Source: Cristatella mucedo (lineage: Eukaryota > Bryozoa > Phylactolaemata > Cristatellidae). Taken from it: a stretch of 64,000 bases of DNA. The notes under the pieces were generated by a model. It was not told the DNA's origin, did no database searches, and saw nothing but the letters and a program-made list of their open reading frames with translations. A program made the position numbers and the translations under genes. The stretch spans positions 1,163,001 through 1,227,000 of the forward strand of contig WPIO01000003.1 of NCBI GenBank assembly GCA_009760855.2, written 5' to 3'. Shown piece by piece: positions 56,900 through 64,000 of the stretch; the first letter of the stretch is position 1, and each line of letters starts with the position of its first letter.

Positions 56900-56985
56900 C
56901 AATTCTAAATTCCTTAGAAAGAGGTTGAGCTCTCTGAGGGCTCTTTATCAAGTGCATTATTATTACTATTATTATTATTATTACG
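56900..56985 (+). mobile_element. LINE first-family 3' tail
   Basis: AGAAAGAGGTTGAGCTCTCT, GAGGGCTCTTTATCAAGTGC and ATT repeats. Confidence 0.7.
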
Positions 56986-57014
56986 AGATTTCAGCAGAGA
57001 AGAGGGGTAAACAT

Positions 57015-57195
57015 CGATGCCGCGATGTCACACTTGGTGAAGCGCCTGCTTTTCACGACCCGACGGTCCCAAGCTCGTGGGTTCCAATCCTGCAGTGGGC
57101 TGTCCTTCACTGCAGCTGTAAGTGGTAGTGAAAGTCGTCGAGGCTCTTATGCCGCTATACAAGAAGAGGCAGTTAAGTCAGCTAGTATTTTTAAC
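57015..57195 (+). mobile_element. tRNA-derived SINE, family 1
   Basis: CACTTGGTGAAGCGCCTGCT, box B-like GTGGGTTCCAATCCTGC, the body GTGGTAGTGAAAGTCGTCGA and the end GAGGCAGTTAAGTCAGC. Confidence 0.7.
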
Positions 57196-57435
57196 TGCAG
57201 CAGCTCGTTAACAAAGTTCTCTTTCCTAAGCAGCTCAGCAAAACTTCCTAGCTGGCAGAGTACGCAAAGTTCGCTTACGGTACACGACGGTACCGTACCA
57301 CAGCAACCAAAAACTTACATGCAACAAACATGACAGATGCAATTCATTGGCTTCATATTTGACTGCAAACCTCGTGACGAGGAAGCGCATACACTCAATG
57401 CAGCAACAGCGAATTCGTTCAGTTGGCAGGCGAAA

Positions 57436-57548
57436 TAATCAGTAGGAATTTGTTCACCGAGGGCATAGGCTCGAATCCTGCAGCTTAAACGAAGCGTATG
57501 GACAGAGATTGAGTTCTCTAATGGCGCGATGCAAATTAATTTCAATTA
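57436..57548 (+). mobile_element. tRNA-derived SINE, family 2, degraded
   Basis: Box B-like GGCTCGAATCCTGCAG and then GACAGAGATTGAGTTCTCTA and ATGGCGCGATGCAAATTAAT, the LINE-like tail. Confidence 0.55.
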
Positions 57549-57564
57549 TTCTATTTATTTTACC

Positions 57565-57702
57565 ACCAGCCCCCATCTACCACTAACCATTTGATCATGC
57601 TTACTTTGCACCAAATGCAAAGTACCTAGAAAGAGATTGGGTTCTCTGAGGGTGCTATACAAAAATGTATTGTTATTGTTATTATTACTATTATTATTAC
57701 TA
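57565..57702 (+). mobile_element. LINE first-family 3' tail
   Basis: ACCATTTGATCATGCTTACT through AGAAAGAGATTGGGTTCTCT and TTATT/ATT repeats. Confidence 0.75.
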
Positions 57703-58317
57703 CAGCAGACTTTGCTGTCATCGCTGGACACTAACAAATCCAGATTCATCTTCGTGGCTTCTGCTCGTTTGCCGCAGTGGCTGGCTATCAGAGGACCGGG
57801 CCGGGACGAGGCCTCACGCTTGCGTCACGTACCCGCTCGTCTAGCAATGTACTTGCAACGATCTCACTCGGAAAATTATTCATCCCCAAAGGTAATATCT
57901 AGGTAGGTCTCCTCAGCATTGGTAACTGGCTCAACCGAAATTTTTACATTCCACGCCTGATGACTTCATCTTTAAGCTCGTCTTACTGTCTGAGAAGATC
58001 CCTAGATGCGACGTGACACTATACACGACATGGGCTCATGCATGCTCACGCCTGCCACAGTTGCCAAACACACGAGTCTCAGTTGGGCTCCACAAGCAAA
58101 CAACGCAGACATCCATACTTTGAAAGCGAAATCCATGCAGACAATTCAGCCTAAGCACCGATATCGTCCCTCCAGCTGCAATGTATCTGCCCTACGTTTT
58201 TAGCAGAATGCCTAACCAAGGTTCAGGACATTGACGTGAATATAGAAATGTCGTCACCAAAATGCAGCCATCAAAGAGTTGAGTGGGAGTTGCAGCACAC
58301 AAACAAAGCATATATGA
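57703..58317. other. downstream of the DIPK1-like gene, nothing recognised
   Basis: No feature seen. A run of A residues at about 58441-58454 lies in the presumed 3' UTR just above this stretch. Confidence 0.4.
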
Positions 58318-58323
58318 TTTATT
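58318..58323 (-). promoter_or_regulatory. candidate polyadenylation signal
   Basis: AATAAA on the minus strand, about 280 bases below the stop codon of the DIPK1-like gene. It is the first canonical hexamer I noticed downstream. This supports exon D being terminal, but one hexamer is weak evidence. Confidence 0.35.
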
Positions 58324-58602
58324 TAGAAAAAAACATGGTGCACAGACATTTAAGGGGTCCCCTACCCGCTCAGAAAATACCAAAAATACATGAGGTGCCA
58401 ATACACCATGCTAGCACGGACCAAAGCAACAGCATAAATCAAAAAAAAAAAAAAGGAGAGCACCACAAGTGTAGACGTGATCTGTCTTAAGGGTAGAGAG
58501 ACCAGAACCCCAGATTGCGCCGGCGCATCTCTCTCTTGCTCCTGTTTCGATGCTTTTCAGCCGTTTTCTGCTGTTTCAGCAGCACGCGAGCTCCCATGCT
58601 CC

Positions 58603-58954
58603 TCACACTCCAAACTGCTTGTGGTAGAAGACGGTCTGGATGGATATCTCTTCCGTGACAAAGTCAAGCAGCAACCCGGAAATAGCATTATACGAAATGA
58701 CAAGGGGTAGCCGTTGCTCCCAGGATGAGCCTCCAGCTATGCCGACGATCGGATTGGAGTCCTGAGGTAGCGGCTCCATGCACTTGTCAAACAGCACTTG
58801 CCATTTGCCCCTGCGATCGCTAGACATGGCTCGCCAAAGATACCGCGAGTAGATGTCATCGAAAAGTGAGCACGCGGCCCGCACTCCTGCCAAGTATGAG
58901 CTCCACAGCGGAAGGCATGTGCCATTGATACAAGCACCTCGACATGATGCATAT
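58603..58954 (-). CDS. DIPK1: DIPK1/FAM69-like gene, exon D (probable last exon)
   Basis: This exon begins after an excellent acceptor (CTTCTTTGTTGCAG). Its first base completes the phase-2 codon left by exon C, so the Cys cluster reads across the 1067-bp intron as CTSDSECGYASC then RGACINGTC. That pattern matches the C-terminal Cys-rich cluster of DIPK1/FAM69 proteins, and NGT is a third sequon. The following helix-like stretch (ACSLFDDIYSRYLW, then WQVLFDKCMEPLPQ) corresponds to the family's C-terminal tail. The frame stops at TGA (complement of 58603-58605), giving about 333 visible codons in total. A donor-like GTGAGG (complement of 58601-58606) overlaps the stop, so a further exon cannot be excluded. 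The tail after CMEPLP looks longer than I expect for the family. Confidence 0.8.
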
Positions 58955-59439
58955 CTGCAACAAAGAAGCATCCGTCGGGTGGTGCAGCATCTTCATTAAG
59001 TCCAGAGTGCAATCAGTCAACGGACGTGTGGCCAGCATCAATATGCAAGAGCACAAAACAATCGATTGACCGCATTAATAATTGGAACATCGGCAAGCAC
59101 CGGGTCACTTAGCTGGCCACTAAAATGGCAGCCATCGAAGAGCTGCCATGGACAGACTCACGAGTGAGGCACAGGCTAGGGGCTCCTCAAGTATCATTAG
59201 ATAAACGTAGCTGCAACCGAGCCTACTCACAACAGCTACAGGATAGTACTCTCCGACCAGGAGGCCGAGTAGACAAGAATCGAATGCCTCTATTATCACT
59301 GGGTCACCCCTCCTCTAGCGAGCAGCAGCAGCAAAGCAATGCCCTCCACGGGGTGCAAAGATTCATCCGACTAAGACCAGCCGGTTTCTGCTCCAAACAG
59401 TGCAACCATTGCAGATCAACAACGATGTTTCATTGACGA

Positions 59440-59560
59440 TTCGTGCATGGCATCGCTAACTAATCGACATGCTTCCTTTCCAGCATGCTTAAAGTGAAGA
59501 GAAAGAGATGTAGTTCTCTTAAGGCACTAAAAAAATGTCTTATTACTATCTGGACAAAAA
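59440..59560 (+). mobile_element. LINE first-family 3' tail, degraded
   Basis: GAAGAGAAAGAGATGTAGTT and CTCTTAAGGCAC followed by a short A-rich/TTATT end. It lies in the last intron of the DIPK1-like gene, antisense to it. Confidence 0.55.
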
Positions 59561-60021
59561 ATAGCAATGACAAAACAGTGATGATGTGGCAAGTAAATAC
59601 GTTTGCGTACAGCCGTGAAGTCGACATGATCTAAACCTTTGTCGATAACGTAGTAGCTCTGAGGTCAAATCACACCCATACCACTCAAGGCAAGAGTGTT
59701 CCAATAATATGGTAACCGGGAAAAGAAACTCTGCGTCTTTAGTTAGTGGCTGTGGTACAAATCCAAACTTAGATGGGGCCTAGCTCGCTTTTAACATGGA
59801 GAGTCGTGTACATTATTCAGGCTGTGCACGGCCTGCAACACGATTTGGCAAAGAGATCGAGAGATCGCAGCAGACTACCGTGCCGAAGCCGAGGCGGAAA
59901 TACGCAAGGGACGAGTGTGCACACAGCTGCACATCCTGCGACGCTCCTGCAAGAACGGACGAGGGCGCTGCAGGCGTGAAACCGTGCGGCGACTTCTTGT
60001 GCTGCCACTCAAGCCACCTAC

Positions 60022-60260
60022 CCGCACTCGCTATCCGAGGTGCAGCCGATCGATCGCTGTGCCAGAACCAGGGCGTCTTCTGATATCAGAGCCGCAGACA
60101 GATCGGCAACCTTGAAGGAGCACGTGTCAGAGCCCAGCGGCCTTACAAAGCAGGCGTTGTGTAGAAAAACCTTATCCGTCGTCAGGTTGCACATGAGGAA
60201 TCTCTGCTCGTCGTTCTGATTTCCGGTGCTCTGCTCGAAGGTGAAGAGCTCCTTGCCTAT
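60022..60260 (-). CDS. DIPK1: DIPK1/FAM69-like gene, exon C (kinase C-lobe core)
   Basis: This exon has a very good acceptor (TTGTGTTTCAG before ATAGGCAAGGAG) and a good donor (GTAGGT, complement of 60016-60021). It is 239 bases, phase 0 to phase 2. It encodes IGKELFTFEQSTGNQ and then RFLMCNLTTDKVF, a long stretch ending FKVADLSAAL, and finally GCTSDSECG. FLMC is the conserved segment around the family's catalytic loop. ADL sits where the DFG-equivalent Asp is expected. The CTSDSEC start of the Cys cluster matches the family's C-x4-D-x-C pattern. NLT is a second glycosylation sequon. Compared with my memory of human DIPK1A (MCD then x4 then N), the catalytic Asp is Asn and the metal-binding Asn is Lys here, so kinase activity is doubtful. 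The comparison is from memory. Confidence 0.85.
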
Positions 60261-62340
60261 CTGAAACACAAGCTAAGTAAGCAGGAAGCGGCCAAGCGAG
60301 CACGACCTGGGGATCAGGGCAAAGACTGCCCGGGGTGCCAGTGGGTGGCCTATCGATGCGGCAGCGAAACACTGCAGTGGATGCAGGGGGCAGGCAGGCA
60401 GGCACTGAAGTGAACAAAAATGAGATACAGAAAGGCGATAGCAGAACGATCACTGACAGTTTTAGTCAAGGAAAAACCGCCACAAAAATACACGTGCAGA
60501 AGTCTGGGAATCTGACCAGCCCAGGGCTGGGGCTGGTCAGTAGGACCACTCGCAGGCTACTCTAGCCTTCACTAAATTCCGGTCACCCGGAAATGTAGGG
60601 CAGTCTTTAATGAGGAGCATGAGTTGCTGGTATACCTGCAGCCTCACGTTATCGGCATCGGTGACAGCTAGCTACGTTTACCATTGCAGTAGGTTGGCTG
60701 AATCCAGCTCATTTTCATAACGGGTCTCTGCGGGCAAAGCTATCGCAGCGCTTTCATACGATGTGGTTTGAACTTTGCTTCACCGGACTCGAAGCTACAT
60801 GGCACTATATGCCTATAACCTGGGTTCTTTGACTGAAGCTCAGAATGCACATTAAGCCTCGAGTGCAGGAGGCCTCACTGAGGAAAGCCGCCTCACCGTT
60901 TTCAGCAGCCTCGGCGGTGTGTCTGCCCTCACCGCGCAGATAACAATAACGTGAGAATGCCATGGGTCAGAAACCGGACCGGTAGCCTAGAGATGATGGC
61001 GAAGGCAATCGACGACTTCGCTAAGCATAAGACTTGTCGACGCACAGTTTGATGGCAATTGAACAGCATAGACAGACATTTTGCGAGTCCTTTTGTTTTG
61101 AAATGCCAGTCCTCCACTTGCAAGAAATCGAAGGCGCTCTGTTATCTCCCACCGGCCCGAGGAAGACGCAAAGGCTGGCTCTCGTATCTCCGGCTGCTTT
61201 CACTCGAACTGCCTGCATCGCGTGCCTGTCTGCCACCTGCCGCAGTCACCTCTCTGCAAACTGCCGCTGTCGCAGCAAGCTCACACGATTGCCTTTTCTA
61301 GGGGCAGTCATAATCTGGGTCAATCAGCAACTTCCGCAGCAGTATTCTGCCAGCTGGTTGAACGAATTGGCACCGGGATAGCCCACTGCTGATTAGACCA
61401 GCATGCCAAGTAACACAAGAAAACACACAGTACCAGTACCCCGGTTAGTAGGACCCCTGGTACGTAACACGCACTGAATCACGCACAGGTAAGCACACAA
61501 GGCATGAAGGAACAAACAAAAGACATGTTTAGTGATTGGGGGGGGGACCTGAAAGGAACAATAGTGTCTTTTTCAGCCAAGATTTAAATGAGGCAAATTT
61601 AATGCGGGTGAGAGAGAACCCCAACGGGCAACAGAGAGCATTTGACTGCAGGAGCAGCTGTGATGGATGTGGAATACATAGGCTGATGCCAGTGAGTCAA
61701 ATGACCTGTACGCCGAAGACAGGATCCATAAGTCAATTCAAAGCAGTTTGATAGGAAGCCAGTGAATCTCAGACAAAAGTCGTGTGATGTCGTGGCTACT
61801 GGCCACTGACGACAGACCAGCCGAACTGAGTAGTGCACCAGTTCAGACGATGAAGGTAACTGTACGTATTACTAGACACTTTCGGAAACGACCGTGACTG
61901 AACTTGATATCCTGCATTCATGCATAACTAATAAATGCCAAATATGTTTTATCTTTTTTCACTTAAAGTCATGTAGGGCAAAGTGTCCTGCATCTTTTCA
62001 GGGGTTTTGCATGTTTTTATAATGATAGTTTTGAATCCACTGAGTAGTAACTAAAGATTCCCTCCTTTGGGTCATAAGGTCATACACCGTGACCTTGACC
62101 GTGCTGGGTCAGCGGTCATTAATACTGATGCCAGCGTGGCACCAAGAGGTTGCTCACTCTTGCTACTTTTGCAAAATTATGTGTTGAGCGTTTAACTCGT
62201 TTTCATTGCATGAGCGATTTACAATGAGCTGATGAATGCCAGCTCGTTTTGGACACCCACCACTGCCACCAGGGGGAGAGCCATCAGCTTCATGCTCGAC
62301 AGGAAGCACAGTGCATCCTCTTTCCTACCACAGCGCCCAG

Positions 62341-62342
<2 letters not shown>

Positions 62343-62401
<59 letters not shown>
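62343..62401 (+). repeat. (GA)n in intron of DIPK1-like gene
   Basis: About 29 GA units, CT on the transcribed-sense strand. It lies 120 bases below the exon B donor. Confidence 0.95.
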
Positions 62402-62405
<4 letters not shown>

Positions 62406-62520
62406 CCAAGCAATGGGCAGCAACGACGTGGCGCCGGGCAGCGGCGCGGCGCTGACGAGCTCTCGAAGCCAGCCATCGGCGAGCTGAGTCTCGCTTCGAG
62501 CGTTGACTTGCGCTGCGGAC

Positions 62521-62684
62521 CTGCAGCCACTGGAGCACCGGCAACCTCTTGATGACATTCGGCATGACCCTTGGTGCACTCTCAATTTGGGCGGCCAACG
62601 AATACGTGAAATTCGCATGAATGTCGGCCGATTTGTACAAGGGCCCACAGAAATTCCACTCGGCAGCCGGAGCTTCAGCGACCC
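62521..62684 (-). CDS. DIPK1: DIPK1/FAM69-like gene, exon B
   Basis: This internal exon starts after a good acceptor (CCTCTTTTTGCAG, read on the minus strand) and supplies two bases that complete the phase-1 codon of exon A. It encodes 54 further codons, including AAEWNFCGPLYKSADIHANF and KRLPVLQWLQ. The FCGPLY segment corresponds to the family's 'GFCGDLY' motif, and the start of the following NFT is an N-glycosylation sequon (suited to an ER-lumen domain). The exon ends in phase 0 at CAG|GTCCGC. That donor is weak after the GT, so it is the least certain boundary in the model. The next exon begins in phase 0, as needed. A (GA)n tract lies just downstream in the intron. Confidence 0.72.
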
Positions 62685-63265
62685 CTGCAAAAAGAGGTGC
62701 AAACGCTTCGCGGAGGCCGCAGCTGAGAAGCTCGCGAGCAAAGCAGTCGGAGAGAGAAAGCTCGCAGGGAAGGACGCAACAGCTGGGTCCGAGCGGCGAT
62801 GAAATTTAAACCGGTAAAATGATGACTTAAAATAAAGAACAGTAAACAGCCAACACAGCCAAAGACGATCGAAATACTACTTACTTGCTCTGCTCAAGGT
62901 GTCGATACTGAAACAAACATTGGGCACCACGAACTGAGACACTGAGGCCCTCACAGTGATATAGAGCAACATCGGATGTCTCACACCCTCGTTTCGCATC
63001 AAGTCCAGCCATGCTCATTCCAGCCCTTCCCCATATCACTCCGTTCACCCGAATTTCACCACACCCTCAATCCAGATAAATGCACCGAGCAGCTCACGAC
63101 TCATCCGTCAACGGCACGACTTACTTCGACCGCCTCACGTGCCACCTTCTGTGCAAATATGCGCCAAGCGATACATGCGCCAACACACGTGAGTAGCGAA
63201 ATTCTGATACGGTTGCAACGTAGTTTATGGTAACTCGCTTGAACACTTATGGCTAATTAGGAGAC

Positions 63266-63322
63266 CAAACACACACACACACACGTGCACACACTCACAC
63301 ACACACACACACACACACAGAG

Positions 63323-63374
<52 letters not shown>

Positions 63375-63380
63375 GCACAC
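63266..63380 (+). repeat. (CA)n in intron of DIPK1-like gene
   Basis: CA with CG and AGG interruptions. It reads as (TG)n in the gene's sense direction. Confidence 0.95.
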
Positions 63381-63757
63381 TACAAAGGACCCTCCACTCC
63401 CACACACACCACGACCCCCCCTGCCCCCGGAAAAGCTACCGTTGGATCTGACGGCATGCGCACACAAGCGCCCAAAAACAAAAAAGAAGGCTCCTGTTAT
63501 GCAATGCAGTACCATGCAGCCAAGTCGGTCTCTCCTAGCAGCCGAACTGAACGCAAGAAGTGCCTCGACTCGCCATGTTCTTTGACTACCAACTCTCAAA
63601 CCGGCTTGCCGCTCGCTGCCAAGCAACAGCAGTGACGCACCCACTCCAGCTCCTGCCTCCTGCGGCGGCAGCCAAAACGCATTCGACGGGAGTGCGGCGG
63701 CCAAGCCAAACGGATGCGTTGCGAGCCCGAGTTGCAAGCGAGGTGCCACCCCCTTAC

Positions 63758-64000
63758 CGACGAACAATGATCGAAGGATGAATTCTTCATTTGCGAGCAG
63801 TGGCCACAGATATTTCCTGTGGTCCACAGAGACGTGCCTGGACAGTAGTCCCCAAAATATGTCACATCCGCCGGGACTGAGGTAGCGTCCGGCCAGCGCC
63901 GCGTAGAGCTCCTTCGAAGGCGAGTTCGGCGACTGCTTCGGATGCCGCGTGACCGACAGCCCACTCACCACCGCCAGGGCGGCAGCGACTGCGTCGAAGT
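63758..64000 (-). CDS. DIPK1: DIPK1/FAM69-like gene, exon A (5' cut by window edge)
   Basis: This is the first visible exon of a minus-strand gene for a DIPK1 (FAM69, PIP49_C kinase-like) protein. These are type II membrane proteins of the ER/secretory lumen. The exon is open from the window edge for 81 codons and ends at a strong donor (GTAAGG, complement of 63752-63757) in phase 1. It encodes a hydrophobic start (FDAVAAALAVVSGL) and then WPLLANEEFILRSLFV. That second segment matches the family's 'W.LL..NEF' segment, which lies before the FCG.LY motif. The open frame continues past the donor into a (CA)n repeat, but that part is intron. The N-terminus, the signal-anchor and the kinase N-lobe lie outside the window. 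The family call rests mainly on the next exons, and the phase match supports the join. Confidence 0.75.

Larger units (their letters stand above)
58607..63757 (-). other. introns of the DIPK1-like gene
   Basis: The three introns are 62685-63757, 60261-62520 and 58955-60021. They hold a (CA)n array (about 63266-63380), a (GA)n array (62343-62401), a LINE 3' tail on the plus strand (59440-59560) and otherwise unremarkable sequence. Short open frames here (for example minus 59817-60008) have plausible acceptors. Skipping them gives a perfect phase match, so I left them out. Confidence 0.6.

Noticed and set aside
59817-60008. Possible extra exon between exons C and D of the DIPK1-like gene
   Set aside because: An acceptor-like site exists. 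Exons C and D join directly in phase and complete the family Cys cluster, so no extra exon is needed.
63225-63751. Continuation of the 248-codon minus frame beyond the exon A donor
   Set aside because: It runs into a (CA)n repeat and has no family match, while a strong donor in phase with exon B precedes it. I treat it as intron.

Overview
This window reads as nuclear DNA from a repeat-rich invertebrate animal. It has no compact operon-like coding. It carries many decayed non-LTR retrotransposons of the CR1/L2 type, two tRNA-derived SINE families, long (GA)n, (CA)n and (TA)n microsatellites, CpG-rich stretches and short spliced exons. I cannot name the species. The one recognisable gene diverges clearly from vertebrate relatives as I remember them, which is why I favour an invertebrate.

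Layout. 1-5 kb: LINE debris and CpG-rich sequence. 5-16 kb: GC-rich blocks with no recognisable gene, broken by microsatellites and LINE 3' ends. 16-28 kb: SINEs, GA and TA arrays, a short telomere-like block near 21.05 kb, and one possible exon at 24.5 kb. 28-35 kb: large CA/TA and GA arrays, and a 25-bp minisatellite at 34.6 kb. 35.8-46.1 kb: a LINE cluster, including the best-preserved copy, whose 661-codon ORF has intact reverse transcriptase motifs and two single-base homopolymer shifts. 46-48.9 kb: a dispersed repeat, a TC array and a possible mini-exon. 48.9-55.3 kb: a LINE split by a 3.2-kb foldback-like mobile element. 55.3-58.3 kb: a SPIN-like hAT terminus, SINEs and LINE tails. 58.3-64 kb: the 3' part of a spliced gene on the minus strand.

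The gene is a DIPK1/FAM69-family kinase-like protein of the secretory pathway. Four exons join with matching reading-frame phase: 63758 to beyond 64000, 62521-62684, 60022-60260 and 58603-58954. The joined product keeps the family's FLMC segment, a Cys-rich C-terminal cluster and three N-glycosylation sequons. The catalytic Asp and the metal-binding Asn appear to be replaced.

The most unusual element is 49947-53151. It has 24-bp terminal inverted repeats (22/24 matched), a 9-bp candidate target-site duplication (8/9 matched), a 224-bp inverted pair at 99% identity near its left end, and about 17 copies of a ~150-195 bp tandem monomer whose orientation flips near the left end. It sits inside a LINE whose two halves resume on either side. 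I read it as a non-autonomous foldback-type transposon built from satellite-like monomers.
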